Source: Clostridiales bacterium (GTDB lineage: Bacteria > Bacillota > Clostridia > UBA1381). Taken from it: a stretch of 64,000 nucleotides of DNA. Positions 1 through 9,198 of this stretch are shown piece by piece. How positions within the stretch are numbered: position 1 is the first letter of the stretch; each line of letters opens with the position of its first letter. A model generated the notes under the pieces. It saw nothing but the letters and a program-made list of their open reading frames with translations. It ran no database searches and was not told where the DNA came from. The stretch spans positions 1 to 64,000 of the forward strand of contig JAQXZB010000017.1 of NCBI GenBank assembly GCA_029226975.1. The letters are read 5' to 3'. The position numbers and the translations under genes were made by a program.

Positions 1-893
1 TACCACTGAGAACACATGATCAGAGCCTTTGCATGTTTTAACAATTCATTCACCTCGTCATGTGGCTTAAATCCTAAAAGTTCAACGTTGTGAATGTTTT
101 CCTTTTCTAAACGCTCTGCAATATGTTCACTTAGATCTCCTCTGCCCACAATCTTAAGTTTTTTGCTCGGTACACTTCGGAACGCATCAATCAGGACATC
201 CACACCCTTGATTTCCTCTACTCGGCCAACAAAAATGTAATAATCTTCCGCTTGATTCAAGCCCTTTTGGTCGTACACAAAGTTGGGTTTGATGTATACC
301 CGCTCAGGGTTTACCACAGACTTAATCTTATCCTTAGAAAACTCCGTCAGGCAGATGTAATTAATCTTCTTGTAGATGCCCAAGATTCGATGGATGGTCA
401 TTGTCAACGCGCAGGCAAACGTCTGTACTTTGCTGCCGCGATAGCATCTGTATTTTATCGAGCACTTCAACCCATACCGAAGACAGTCCTCGCAAATATG
501 ACCATCTCGATAAAAAGTTGCTCCCGGGCAAACCAGTCTAAAATTGTGCACCGTTTGTACCACAGGAACATTGCATGCTCTGGCCGCATAGTAGACAGCG
601 GGACTGATTAGGTTAAGCGTATTGTGAACATGCACAACATCAATTTTGTTTTCAACAATGAGTCTCTTAATATCTCTATATGTACGGGGATTAAACACGG
701 TAGTAATTGGAAGCAACAACTTGCCGACTTTCCGCATTTCTCTGAGCTCTGAATTACTTCTAGTGTATAAAACCACATTATGTCCGTGCGTTTCTAATAA
801 TGTCTTTTCATTTTTAACTACTGTATCTTCTCCCCCCGGGATTTGATAGTAGTTGTGGACAATTAGAATATTTTTAATACCATCCACTCCCAT
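1..893 (-). CDS. GT4-family glycosyltransferase, 3' end cut by window edge
   Basis: Retaining GT4-type glycosyltransferase, probably adding one sugar to the lipid-linked repeat unit at the cytoplasmic face of the membrane. I translated the minus strand from an ATG at 893. About 297 residues are open to the window edge with no stop. The N-terminal Rossmann half starts NILIVHNYYQIPGGEDTVV, and its glycine-rich loop is typical of GT4 proteins. The second half starts at the motif YIFVGRVEEIKGVDVLIDAF, as GT4 C-terminal domains do, followed by LKIVGRGD and LLGFKPHDEV. A GAGGTG ribosome binding site 8 bases upstream supports the start. It is the last gene seen of the polysaccharide operon, 23 bases after the acyltransferase. 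The sugar donor and acceptor cannot be told from the sequence. The C-terminal nucleotide-binding residues lie outside the window. Confidence 0.85.
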   Translation of the reverse strand, partial: MGVDGIKNILIVHNYYQIPGGEDTVVKNEKTLLETHGHNVVLYTRSNSELREMRKVGKLLLPITTVFNPRTYRDIKRLIVENKIDVVHVHNTLNLISPAVYYAARACNVPVVQTVHNFRLVCPGATFYRDGHICEDCLRYGLKCSIKYRCYRGSKVQTFACALTMTIHRILGIYKKINYICLTEFSKDKIKSVVNPERVYIKPNFVYDQKGLNQAEDYYIFVGRVEEIKGVDVLIDAFRSVPSKKLKIVGRGDLSEHIAERLEKENIHNVELLGFKPHDEVNELLKHAKALIMCSQW

Positions 894-916
894 CTTCTCT
901 ACACCTCAAGCCACTT

Positions 917-1591
917 TTAGTGTTTCCAATTAATTTTCTCTTTTATTGTTTTTGCCGGAGTTCCCGCTAACATACAGTTTTTTTCTTTAAATTCTTTTGA
1001 TACTATACTTCCAAAGCCTATAACACAGTCATCCGCTATTCTTGCTCCCTTTAAACAAGCTACTTCTGCAGCAATCCAAACATGGTTTCCCACTACTATT
1101 GTCTTATCCTCGTTTAAAGTATTCCCTAATTCATCAAATACCGGATGCCCATCTCCATCAATAAATGTGCAATGCCAGCCTAATAAGCAATCGTCTCCGA
1201 ACTCAATATGTTTGCTGCAACTGATAGTCAAGTCATAGTTACTCGAAAAATCTTTTCCCAATACAAGTTCGCCATTTGGGCACATGTTAATCGAAAAACT
1301 GTTTGCTATATGTGCCGCGCCTTCGAAAATAATTCTCGAGTTTTGTGAACAAGTCAAATCACTCTTTGCATTTCTACCTTTTCCGTATGCTCCATCTGAC
1401 ATTCCGAGCCTGATCATACCCGTATTAATGTCAGTTGCATTAAGTACAATCGCTCCTTTCTTGATTCCTTTTACTCGGACTCTATGAGATACTATTATGG
1501 GAAGTCTACATGCAGTACTCAGATCAAAACATTTGAAGTTCACATACAAACTTTTCGGGATAGCAAACAACAAAGCAAAAATCTTATTCAT
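917..1591 (-). CDS. Hexapeptide-repeat (left-handed beta-helix) acyltransferase
   Basis: About 224 residues with the irregular hexad pattern of left-handed beta-helix acyltransferases (LbH/XAT type). It ends in the usual cap region VVGNHVWIAAEVACLKGARI, then DDCVIGFGSIVSKEF and LAGTPAKTI. The histidine in the NHVW stretch fits the catalytic position of this family. The likely role is O- or N-acetylation of a sugar of the surface polysaccharide, using acetyl-CoA in the cytoplasm. A GTG at 1597 would overlap the stop of the upstream transferase gene, but its ribosome binding site would be only 3 bases away. The ATG at 1591 has GAGGGG at 9 bases, so I prefer it. The acceptor sugar is unknown. 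Confidence 0.8.
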   Translation of the reverse strand: MNKIFALLFAIPKSLYVNFKCFDLSTACRLPIIVSHRVRVKGIKKGAIVLNATDINTGMIRLGMSDGAYGKGRNAKSDLTCSQNSRIIFEGAAHIANSFSINMCPNGELVLGKDFSSNYDLTISCSKHIEFGDDCLLGWHCTFIDGDGHPVFDELGNTLNEDKTIVVGNHVWIAAEVACLKGARIADDCVIGFGSIVSKEFKEKNCMLAGTPAKTIKEKINWKH

Positions 1592-1593
1592 TC

Positions 1594-2379
1594 TCACATA
1601 CCCCTCACAACAGCATTCCAGATAAACTTCATGTTTGTGTGCCAGTATCGTCTAAAAAGTCTCCTCGGATCTTGCAGAAGTCTATACAACCATTCCAGAT
1701 TGCTCTTCTGCATCCACTCTGGTGCTCTCTCAATATTTCCTGCATGGTAATCAAATCCGGCGCCAACACCAACCATCAGACCGTTTATTCGTCCCTGATG
1801 GGCGGTCATCCACTTTTCCTGCTTTGGAGCTCCGAGACCGACCCAAACAAAATCCGGATTTGTTTCGTTGATTCTTTCAATGATTGCTTTGTCCTCATCA
1901 TACGTCATTGGGCGGAAGGGCGGGCTATACATCCCTGCAATCTGAATTCCGGGATAGGAATCTGCAAGAACAGAATAAAGCTTTTCTATTGTCTCATCAG
2001 TAGATCCATAAAAATAATGCCGATATCCTTTGACAGCAGATATTTTGAAAATCTCTCCCATCAGGCTTGGTCCTGTTGTACGTTTCATATCCTTAAATCC
2101 ACGTTTTCGCCCCACTGAAGAAAGAGGGCCACCATCCGGTATGGCCATAATCCCGCCATTTTGTATCTTTTGGTACTCTTGGTCTTCATATGCCATAACC
2201 GTAGTATGTACGTTTGACACACAAATGTAGTCTCCTGATAGTTCTTTTAAATTACATTCAATATATTTAAGCAACCAATCCATATCAATTGCAGCAATAT
2301 TAACACCCATTATATTACAAGTCGGAATTTCAGACTTATCCGCAGTATGCTTATATGATTCGTTATATATCACACTCAT
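1594..2379 (-). CDS. WecG/TagA/CpsF-family glycosyltransferase (GT26)
   Basis: 261 residues of the WecG/TagA/CpsF family. These enzymes transfer a UDP-activated sugar (ManNAc, ManNAcA or similar) to an undecaprenyl-diphosphate sugar, normally the second step of repeat-unit assembly. Visible family features are the early segment CNIMGVNIAAIDMDWLLKYI, the IPDGGPLSSVGRKRG region, the central FVWVGLGAPKQEKWM signature, and the C-terminal PEWMQKSNLEWLYRLLQDPR stretch, a basic tail thought to touch the membrane. The ribosome binding site AGGAG lies 6-7 bases before the ATG. Acting after the initiating transferase at 8194-8961 fits the operon. The exact donor is not readable from the sequence. Confidence 0.88.
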   Translation of the reverse strand: MSVIYNESYKHTADKSEIPTCNIMGVNIAAIDMDWLLKYIECNLKELSGDYICVSNVHTTVMAYEDQEYQKIQNGGIMAIPDGGPLSSVGRKRGFKDMKRTTGPSLMGEIFKISAVKGYRHYFYGSTDETIEKLYSVLADSYPGIQIAGMYSPPFRPMTYDEDKAIIERINETNPDFVWVGLGAPKQEKWMTAHQGRINGLMVGVGAGFDYHAGNIERAPEWMQKSNLEWLYRLLQDPRRLFRRYWHTNMKFIWNAVVRGM

Positions 2380-2412
2380 TTATTTCTCCTGTCCATGTGC
2401 TCAGTCCCATTC

Positions 2413-3660
2413 TCAGTCTTTTTGAAATACATCTCGCGTATACACTTTAGTCTTCACATTTTCAAGGCAATCGTCATATCGATTAGCTATGATAACATCG
2501 CATATACGCTTAAATTCATCCAAGTCATTAACCACTCGGCTTCCAAAGAATGTTTCTCCGTCCTTTAATGTCGGCTCATAGACAACAACCGAAGCTCCTT
2601 TTGCCTTAATTCGCTTCATTACTCCCTGTATGCTGCTTTGTCGAAAATTATCGCTGTTGGCTTTCATTGTAAGCCTGTACACTCCTACCGTTACGGGCTT
2701 TTCTTTTGAACTGTTATAGGTGTTATCCTCATCATAACCGTAATATCCGGCCTTTTGCAATACCCTGTCCGCTATAAAATCCTTTCTGGTTCTGTTGGCT
2801 TCCACTATTGCCTCAATTAGCTTCTCCGGCACGTCACTGTAATTTGCCAAAAGTTGCTTTGTGTCCTTTGGCAGACAATACCCGCCGTAGCCAAAGGATG
2901 GGTTGTTGTAATGATTTCCTATTCTCGGATCAAGACACACACCCTCTATAATCTGTTTTGTGTTAAGTCCTTTCATCTCTGCATATGTATCAAGCTCGTT
3001 AAAATAGCTTACCCGCAGAGCTAAATATGTATTGGCAAACAGCTTTACCGCCTCTGCCTCCGTAAAACCCATGAACAGTGTATCTATTTCCTCTTTTATT
3101 GCACCTTCTTTAAGTAATCCGGCAAAGGTCTTTGCCTTTTCTTCAATGTACACATCCTTTTCATCAGTTCCCACTATAATCCTTGACGGATACAGATTAT
3201 CATAAAGTGCCCGCCCCTCTCTTAAAAACTCAGGACTGAATATGATATTCTTACTGCCTGTTTTTTCTCTTATACTCCTTGTATACCCTACGGGCACGGT
3301 TGATTTTATAACCATGATACCATTGGGGTTATACTTCATCACAAGCTCTATAACATTCTCCACCGCTGACGTATCAAAGAAATTTTTCTTACTGTCATAG
3401 TTGGTCGGAGCTGCTATTATTACAAACTCCGCGTCGGTATATGCCTCTTTAGCGTCTGTTGTTGCCGTCAAATCCAACTCATGCTTCTCAAGGTATTCTT
3501 CTATTTCCTTATCAACTATAGGCGACTTCTTATTATTTATAAGCTTCACCTTTTCCTCAACTATATCTACCGCATACACGGTATTATGCTGAGCAAGCAA
3601 TATCGCATTGCTAAGCCCCACATACCCTGTTCCGGCGACCGCAATCTTTCTTTTACTCAC
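2413..3660 (-). CDS. UDP-glucose/GDP-mannose dehydrogenase family protein
   Basis: 415-residue NAD-dependent nucleotide-sugar 6-dehydrogenase. It makes a nucleotide-activated uronic acid, most likely UDP-glucuronate from UDP-glucose, by a four-electron oxidation. The N-terminal NAD fold begins [18 protein letters not shown]. Family motifs are [15 protein letters not shown] and the catalytic-cysteine loop [14 protein letters not shown]. The C-terminal UDP-binding domain follows (about 310-415). The start is a GTG at 3660, with AAGGAG 7 bases upstream. It sits between manC and the TagA-type gene in the same operon, so the polymer probably carries an acidic sugar. A UDP-HexNAc or GDP-mannose substrate is possible. 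Confidence 0.9.
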   Translation of the reverse strand: MSKRKIAVAGTGYVGLSNAILLAQHNTVYAVDIVEEKVKLINNKKSPIVDKEIEEYLEKHELDLTATTDAKEAYTDAEFVIIAAPTNYDSKKNFFDTSAVENVIELVMKYNPNGIMVIKSTVPVGYTRSIREKTGSKNIIFSPEFLREGRALYDNLYPSRIIVGTDEKDVYIEEKAKTFAGLLKEGAIKEEIDTLFMGFTEAEAVKLFANTYLALRVSYFNELDTYAEMKGLNTKQIIEGVCLDPRIGNHYNNPSFGYGGYCLPKDTKQLLANYSDVPEKLIEAIVEANRTRKDFIADRVLQKAGYYGYDEDNTYNSSKEKPVTVGVYRLTMKANSDNFRQSSIQGVMKRIKAKGASVVVYEPTLKDGETFFGSRVVNDLDEFKRICDVIIANRYDDCLENVKTKVYTRDVFQKD

Positions 3661-3675
3661 AGCTTTCTCCTTGTT

Positions 3676-4986
3676 TTACAGCTCGTATTTAATCTTATCC
3701 TCAACGGAGATATCTTCTCCCATCTGGACCTCTATTACATTGAGCTCACTGTCGGCTATTATTGTATGCCTGCAGCCTGCTCCCATTGTTATTACATCTC
3801 CCGGTTTTACCGACCTTTCTTCACCGTCTATTACCGCTGTTCCGGTTCCCGACACTATTGTCCATACCTCGTCGCGATGCTCATGACTGTGATAGTACAT
3901 TCTATGCCCCGGCATCAGTACTACTTTTATTACCATACTGCTGTCGTTTACATCCAGTACGGTATAACTGCCCCAGGACTTCTCGGCATACATTGCCTGT
4001 GTATCCATTACTTCCGCATACGGCTTTATGTAACTGCTCTGTTCCTTATCCGAAACCAATATTCCGTCACCGCTTGCCGCAATTATCATATCCTTGCAGC
4101 CCATACACAGTATCGGTATATTAAGCTCGTTTATCACATTTGTATTTTTGCAAGCTTCATTAAGCGTTGCTTTGCCTATAGCTGTTTCGCTCATTTCCTC
4201 CGCAAAGGTATTCCACGAGCCTATATCCTTCCATTCTCCGGAGTACCTTAGGCAGCCAATGCTGCTCTCATGCTCCACTACCGCATAATCGAAAGATATT
4301 TTTTCCAAAGCCTCATAGCTTGAATATATATCCAAATAGCTGTCAAAGTTTATATGTCTGTGCGCTATTTCCAACAGATAGCCCAGCTTAAATGCAAACA
4401 CTCCGCAATTCCACAGCGCACCCTGCCCTATGTACTGTTCTGCCGCTTCCTTTGAGGGCTTTTCCTTAAATTCCTCCACCTTTGAAACATGAGTTGTTTC
4501 TTCAGGGATTATATATCCGTATTTTTCACTGGGATATGTAGGCTCAACACCCATTAGGTTAAGGCGGTAGCATCCCTTTTGTGCAAGCTCAAAAAGTTCC
4601 TTTAACGCTTCAAAATACGAGTCCTCCACATATGGGTCTACAGGGCACACAAGAACTGCTTCATCCTCGCTTACTCCCTTTTCGCTTTTTAAAAACGCAG
4701 CCGCAAGAGCTATTGCCGGAAAGGTATCTCTTCTTGCAGGCTCAACACAAACCGCAACCCGTCCGCCGAGCTGATTATTTATTGTGCTGACCTGTTTTTT
4801 ACTTGTCGCTATTGTTATATTGGCATCGGGGTCTACGCTTTTTATTTGGCGGTACACCCTCTGCACCATGGATTCATACTCGCCCTCGTTGTTTTTAAAC
4901 ATCTTGATAAACTGCTTTGAGCGAATATCATTTGACAGCGGCCACAGTCTTTTTCCGCTTCCTCCCGATAAAAGGATTATGTTCAT
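3676..4986 (-). CDS. manC: Mannose-1-phosphate guanylyltransferase / mannose-6-phosphate isomerase
   Basis: 436 residues. The N-terminal nucleotidyltransferase domain (about 1-280) starts IILLSGGSGKRLWPLSND, the G-rich GTP-binding signature, and carries the EFKEKPS motif of mannose-1-phosphate guanylyltransferases. The C-terminal cupin (about 320-436) has the metal-binding series PGHRMYYHSHEHRDE, as in type II phosphomannose isomerases. It would turn mannose-1-phosphate into GDP-mannose and may also isomerise fructose-6-phosphate to mannose-6-phosphate. It supplies substrate to the Gmd and Fcl enzymes encoded just upstream in the operon; only 4 bases separate it from the fcl stop. The product is shorter than many 460-480-residue ManC proteins but has both halves. 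Confidence 0.92.
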   Translation of the reverse strand: MNIILLSGGSGKRLWPLSNDIRSKQFIKMFKNNEGEYESMVQRVYRQIKSVDPDANITIATSKKQVSTINNQLGGRVAVCVEPARRDTFPAIALAAAFLKSEKGVSEDEAVLVCPVDPYVEDSYFEALKELFELAQKGCYRLNLMGVEPTYPSEKYGYIIPEETTHVSKVEEFKEKPSKEAAEQYIGQGALWNCGVFAFKLGYLLEIAHRHINFDSYLDIYSSYEALEKISFDYAVVEHESSIGCLRYSGEWKDIGSWNTFAEEMSETAIGKATLNEACKNTNVINELNIPILCMGCKDMIIAASGDGILVSDKEQSSYIKPYAEVMDTQAMYAEKSWGSYTVLDVNDSSMVIKVVLMPGHRMYYHSHEHRDEVWTIVSGTGTAVIDGEERSVKPGDVITMGAGCRHTIIADSELNVIEVQMGEDISVEDKIKYEL

Positions 4987-4990
4987 AGGC

Positions 4991-5935
4991 TTATCTCTCC
5001 GCTCTCATGGGATTATTCAAAAAATCCTCATAGCTTAGCTTAATCCCGTCTTTAAGCTCTGTTTTGTAGCTCCAGCCAAGCTTTTTCGCTTTTGAAACAT
5101 CCAAAAGCTTTCTCGGCGTACCGTTGGGCTTTGAAGTATCCCAGCGTATTTCACCCTTATAGCCTATAACCTCCGCCACAAGTTCAGTAAGGGCTTTGAT
5201 TGTAAGCTCCTTACCGGTTCCCGCGTTTACGGTTTCATTGCCGCTGTAGTTATTCATCAGGAACACGCACAGATTTGCCAAATCGTCCACATACAGAAAC
5301 TCTCTTAACGGGCTTCCGTCTCCCCAGCAGGTTACATAAGGAAGATTTTGTTCCTTTGCCTCATGAAACCGGCGTATAAGTGCCGGTAATACATGGCTGT
5401 GAGTCGGATGATAGTTATCATTGGGTCCGTACAGATTCGTGGGCATAACGCTTATGTAATCTGTTTTGTACTGCTTATTTAAAAACTCGCAGTATTTAAG
5501 CCCCGATATTTTTGCAAGAGCATATGCCTCATTTGTTTTTTCAAGCTCCGAGGTAAGCAAACAGCTCTCTTTCATGGGCTGAGGTGCCATTCTCGGATAT
5601 ATACATGAACTGCCTAAAAATTCAAGCTTTTTACAGCCGTTTTTCCAAGCAGAATGTATCACATTCATTTCCAGTATCATATTTTCATAAATGAAATCGG
5701 CAAGTGCGCTTTGATTGGCTTCAATTCCTCCCACCTTTGCCGCCGCCAAAAACACATATTCGGGTTTTTCCTCTTTAAAGAAGGCTTCTACTTCGTCCTG
5801 TCTCGTTAAATCCAATTCCTTATGTGTTCGGGTAATTATATTTGTATAGCCCTGCCGCTCCAGCTCTCTTACTATCGCCGAGCCGACCATACCTCTATGT
5901 CCCGCCACATATATCTTTGCATTCTTCTCTATCAT
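4991..5935 (-). CDS. fcl: GDP-L-fucose synthase
   Basis: 314-residue short-chain dehydrogenase/reductase. It converts GDP-4-keto-6-deoxy-mannose to GDP-L-fucose by 3,5-epimerisation and NADPH reduction. It starts IYVAGHRGMVGSAIVREL, the typical nucleotide-binding loop of GDP-fucose synthases. The SSCIYP motif supplies the catalytic serine and cysteine, and the YxxxK pair is in NEAYALAKISG. Length matches the family (about 310-320). Its ATG overlaps the TGA of gmd by one base (TGATG), so translation is probably coupled. Together with gmd and manC it forms a complete route from mannose-1-phosphate to GDP-L-fucose. Confidence 0.95.
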   Translation of the reverse strand: MIEKNAKIYVAGHRGMVGSAIVRELERQGYTNIITRTHKELDLTRQDEVEAFFKEEKPEYVFLAAAKVGGIEANQSALADFIYENMILEMNVIHSAWKNGCKKLEFLGSSCIYPRMAPQPMKESCLLTSELEKTNEAYALAKISGLKYCEFLNKQYKTDYISVMPTNLYGPNDNYHPTHSHVLPALIRRFHEAKEQNLPYVTCWGDGSPLREFLYVDDLANLCVFLMNNYSGNETVNAGTGKELTIKALTELVAEVIGYKGEIRWDTSKPNGTPRKLLDVSKAKKLGWSYKTELKDGIKLSYEDFLNNPMRAER

Positions 5936-6987
5936 CAGTACGTCACCCCTCTTGCCGCAGCTTCTTTCTTTGCAAGTTCCAAATCATGCAGAGCCATAAT
6001 TTTTACCAGTTCCTCATAGCTTGTCTTCTGCGGATTCCAGCCAAGGAGTGTTTTTGCTTTTGTCGGATCGCCCCAAAGGTTATCCACATCAGTAGGTCTA
6101 AACCATGCTTCGTTTACCTCTACAAGAACCTTGCCTGTTTTTTTATCTATTCCTTTTTCCTCCAAGCCTTCTCCTCTAAATTCAAGCTCTATTCCGCAGG
6201 CAGCAAAGGCTTTTTGAGTAAAATCTCTTACGGTATGCTGCTCACCTGTTGCAATTACAAAGTCCTCGGGCGTATCATGCTGCAAAATCATCCACATACA
6301 CTCAACATAGTCCTTTGCATAACCCCAGTCACGCAGGGAGTCCATATTACCCAACTGAAGCTTGTCCTGCAGTCCGCAGGCTATTCTTCCGGCTGCAAGA
6401 GTGATTTTTCTTGTAACAAAATTTTCGCCTCGGCGTTCCGATTCATGATTAAACAGAATACCGTTTACGGCAAACATTCCGTATGCTTCACGGTATTCTT
6501 TTGTAATCCAGAATCCGTACTGCTTTGCAACCGCATAGGGACTGTATGGATGGAAAGGAGTTGTTTCCTTTTGAGGAATTTCCTCAACCTTACCGAACAG
6601 CTCCGAGGTTGATGCCTGATATATTCTGCAAGTTTTGGTAAGTCCCAAAATTCTTACCGCCTCAAGAATACGCAAAACTCCTATAGCGTCCACATCACCC
6701 GAGTATTCGGGGGCATCAAAGCTTACCTGTACATGGCTTTGAGCTGCAAGATTATATATTTCATCAGGCTTTACAAGGGATATAATCCTTATCAGGCTTG
6801 ACGAATCGGTTAAATCCCCATCATGCAGTGTTACGGCATTTTTCTCAAGCAGATGATCTATTCTTGATGTATTCGATATTGAGGCACGTCTTGTTATTCC
6901 GTGCACCTCATAGCCTTTTTCAAGCAGAAACTCCGCAAGATATGAGCCGTCCTGTCCCGTGATTCCCGTTATTAGCGCTTTTTTCAT
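5935..6987 (-). CDS. gmd: GDP-mannose 4,6-dehydratase
   Basis: 350 residues from the ATG at 6987, which has GGAGG seven bases upstream. An open frame extends upstream to 7029, but its residues do not fit the family and it would overlap the previous gene. The protein starts [20 protein letters not shown], the classic Gmd dinucleotide-binding signature. The catalytic YxxxK lies in [13 protein letters not shown], and the NADP-binding ITRRAS segment is present. It converts GDP-mannose to GDP-4-keto-6-deoxy-mannose, the substrate of Fcl, whose gene overlaps its stop codon. Length is typical. Alternative use of the product for GDP-rhamnose or perosamine is unlikely because fcl follows directly. Confidence 0.95.
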   Translation of the reverse strand: MKKALITGITGQDGSYLAEFLLEKGYEVHGITRRASISNTSRIDHLLEKNAVTLHDGDLTDSSSLIRIISLVKPDEIYNLAAQSHVQVSFDAPEYSGDVDAIGVLRILEAVRILGLTKTCRIYQASTSELFGKVEEIPQKETTPFHPYSPYAVAKQYGFWITKEYREAYGMFAVNGILFNHESERRGENFVTRKITLAAGRIACGLQDKLQLGNMDSLRDWGYAKDYVECMWMILQHDTPEDFVIATGEQHTVRDFTQKAFAACGIELEFRGEGLEEKGIDKKTGKVLVEVNEAWFRPTDVDNLWGDPTKAKTLLGWNPQKTSYEELVKIMALHDLELAKKEAAARGVTY

Positions 6988-7004
6988 GCATTTCCTCCGT
7001 AATT

Positions 7005-8174
7005 TTAGATTTCTTTTACTGCTTCCCACAACTCTTGTAATGGTTTTGACTTGCTCTCATCAACATAAGCCGCAGAATGTGCCAAATTATACAGATTCTT
7101 TTTTTCTTTTACTGCGATCCTCACAATTCTCATACCCCAAGTAATAGGGTACATAAATTTATATTTATCAAGAAATGGATATTGTTTTTTCATCGCTCTA
7201 AACGGTAAAAAAGTATTTGTCCAAACGCACCTGAGTTTATACTTAACTTTTGCTACAAATCCTTTTGTTGCAACACTGGCTCTAATCTGTTTGTGCTGAT
7301 TGTTATTCCCGAATGAACCACTTTCAATAATAAATGTACCCAGCGCGCATACCGTGGGATCACTTGTAGTTTCTTTTCCAAACCAACACAGTGCCAGCTC
7401 TCTTGCCCATTTTTCAAAATCAATTATATTGGCTCTTTTTAGCATATCGGACAGTTTTTGTTCCCCATATGTATGTTTATTCAAAAGCTGCCATATATCC
7501 ATTACAAACTTAATTCCCGCTCCATTATTATGTATATGTTTACATAAATGCGCAATTGTAAAGGTATAAAGCAATTCATTATCCATAACATATCTATGGC
7601 TTCCCGGCTTTGATTGCTTTAAAAGAGACCAAATATCAGAAAATGCCGGATAAGCTCGATTATCACCCGCTACAAGCTGCTTATGGATTTCAACATAATA
7701 ATATGGTTGCTTTTTATACTCACGATGTAACGGATGCTGTTTATCTAAATGCTCATATCCATTTTCTATCATTATTATTTGCGCTCTATTCTCATCCTCT
7801 TCACGGATAAGAATATCAATATCCCCAGACTGGCGGTAATCGGGCATCGGGTACAGATATTTTACTACGCTTCCTTTGAGCGGTACAAAATCAATTCCCG
7901 CTTTCTCAAATGCTTCGGAAATGGACTCAAGCTCCAGTGCCTGAGTTGCTTCAATCATGATTGCCATGTCATGGGCTTCTTCAAATTTTGCCATTGTATC
8001 CGGCGGAACATTGATTTTTAAATCCCTCAGTCCCACATAGAGCATATTTTCCACTCCATGGCTTTCTCCAAAGGCAAACAACTGCTCGAAATCAATATCC
8101 TCGGGAAGCTCCGGTATATCACTGTTTAATACATAACGGAGAAGCTTTATTGTATATTCCCAAATCTTTTCCAT
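7005..8174 (-). CDS. Nucleotidyltransferase-like protein (NTP_transf_5 type)
   Basis: 389 residues. The middle carries the signature of the nucleotidyltransferase fold seen in the NTP_transf_5 family: [14 protein letters not shown] followed by the two-aspartate motif SGDIDILI. A later IEIH-like metal position is read as YVEIHKQLV. Proteins of this family are common in capsule and exopolysaccharide loci, but their reaction is not established. A role in modifying or regulating the polymer is inference. It starts at an ATG with GAGGTGAG upstream, 19 bases after the initiating transferase, and is followed by gmd. The gene is more AT-rich than gmd and fcl, which suggests a separate origin. Confidence 0.75.
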   Translation of the reverse strand: MEKIWEYTIKLLRYVLNSDIPELPEDIDFEQLFAFGESHGVENMLYVGLRDLKINVPPDTMAKFEEAHDMAIMIEATQALELESISEAFEKAGIDFVPLKGSVVKYLYPMPDYRQSGDIDILIREEDENRAQIIMIENGYEHLDKQHPLHREYKKQPYYYVEIHKQLVAGDNRAYPAFSDIWSLLKQSKPGSHRYVMDNELLYTFTIAHLCKHIHNNGAGIKFVMDIWQLLNKHTYGEQKLSDMLKRANIIDFEKWARELALCWFGKETTSDPTVCALGTFIIESGSFGNNNQHKQIRASVATKGFVAKVKYKLRCVWTNTFLPFRAMKKQYPFLDKYKFMYPITWGMRIVRIAVKEKKNLYNLAHSAAYVDESKSKPLQELWEAVKEI

Positions 8175-8193
8175 TATGCACTCACCTCACATC

Positions 8194-8961
8194 TTAACAC
8201 GCTCCGACGTTGCTAAACACTGCCGGGATTGTTCTTAATATAATTTCGATGTCCTTCCAAAACCCTCGTTCATCTATATATTTATTATCAAGCTCCATCC
8301 ATTTTTCAAAGCCTATAGAGCTTCTGCCACTGCACTGCCAGTAACAGGTCAGCCCCGGCTTTACCGCAAGACGGCGCATTGAATATTCATCATACTGCAT
8401 GACCTCATATCCCAAAGGCGGTCTCGGACCTACTATGCTCATATCCCCCTTTAATATGTTAAACAACTGCATTAACTCGTCTATGCTTGTCCGCCTTATT
8501 ATGGCTCCTACCTTTGTAATTCTCGGATCGTTCTCCATTTTAAAGGTTGGTCCGTCCGATTCGTTGTGCTGCCATAAATCCTTCTTCATATGTTCTGCGC
8601 CGACATACATCGAACGAAATTTATACATTTTAAAAAATTTACCGTTTTTTCCGACTCTCGTCTGCGAATATACGGCAGGTCCGCCGTCTTCAAGCTTTAT
8701 TGCGGCAGCGGTTAATAACAACAGCCACGATAAGGCAACGATGGCAATAAATGAGCATACTATATCAAATGCCCGCTTGAAAAAGTCATATATCGGTTTT
8801 TTCTCCGATTCATCAAGCTCCCGGCACCTAACCTCTATATGCTTCCATACCTCACAATAACGCTCATTAACATCATTGGTATGCTGAACCATCGGCATAC
8901 TCCTTCCCGTTTCATCTAAACCAACCAATTCCCGATCCGTATGCGGCAAAAGGCTACGCAT
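8194..8961 (-). CDS. Initiating undecaprenyl-phosphate sugar-1-phosphate transferase
   Basis: 255-residue bacterial sugar transferase (PglC/WbaP-type catalytic domain). It moves a sugar phosphate from a nucleotide sugar to undecaprenyl phosphate, starting repeat-unit synthesis at the inner membrane face. About 65 hydrophilic residues precede one hydrophobic re-entrant segment (FDIVCSFIAIVALSWLLLL). Then come the family motifs KMYKFRSM, the catalytic RRTSIDELMQLFNILKGDMS, VGPRPP, and KPGLTCYWQCSGRS. The long polytopic N-terminal domain of WbaP is absent, so this is the short, monotopic form. It is the first gene after the operon promoter at 9050-9078. The start is uncertain, as only a weak GGTGAT lies upstream; a methionine about 22 codons inside is an alternative. 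Confidence 0.88.
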   Translation of the reverse strand: MRSLLPHTDRELVGLDETGRSMPMVQHTNDVNERYCEVWKHIEVRCRELDESEKKPIYDFFKRAFDIVCSFIAIVALSWLLLLTAAAIKLEDGGPAVYSQTRVGKNGKFFKMYKFRSMYVGAEHMKKDLWQHNESDGPTFKMENDPRITKVGAIIRRTSIDELMQLFNILKGDMSIVGPRPPLGYEVMQYDEYSMRRLAVKPGLTCYWQCSGRSSIGFEKWMELDNKYIDERGFWKDIEIILRTIPAVFSNVGAC

Positions 8962-9049
8962 TTATGAACATCACCGATTATTCTGAAGTGTATTATAAAT
9001 TTTTTTCATATTTCTATAAATAGCCTCACTTGCCCCAACTTATATTCTA

Positions 9050-9078
9050 ATAATACCATAAAATTTCTGTAATTGCAA
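9050..9078 (-). promoter_or_regulatory. Sigma-A promoter of the polysaccharide operon
   Basis: On the minus strand, TTGCAA (9073-9078) and TATTAT (9050-9055) are separated by exactly 17 bases. This leaves a leader of about 80 bases before the initiating transferase gene. No riboswitch-like fold is obvious in that leader. Confidence 0.65.
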
Positions 9079-9136
9079 GGTTTTTTATATAATTTTTTAG
9101 GAAAATATATATTTTTTGTCTAAATAAGACATATAA

Positions 9137-9166
9137 TTGACAAAACCGCTAAATATATGGTATAAT
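9137..9166 (+). promoter_or_regulatory. Sigma-A promoter of metY
   Basis: TTGACA (9137-9142) and TATAAT (9161-9166), both perfect consensus, 18 bases apart. Transcription should start near 9173, giving a leader of about 25 bases. That is too short for an S-box or T-box, so the gene is not controlled that way from this promoter. Confidence 0.8.
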
Positions 9167-9198
9167 GAACATAATATTATATGAAAGGAAAACTTACT

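Noticed and set aside
3481-4251. 256-codon open frame on the plus strand across the ugd/manC junction
   Set aside because: It runs antisense to two clear enzyme genes, its product is rich in Tyr, His and Cys without any pattern, and it lacks a ribosome binding site.
8962-9198. Possible S-box or T-box riboswitch before metY
   Set aside because: The predicted start of transcription leaves a leader of about 25 bases, too short for either element.
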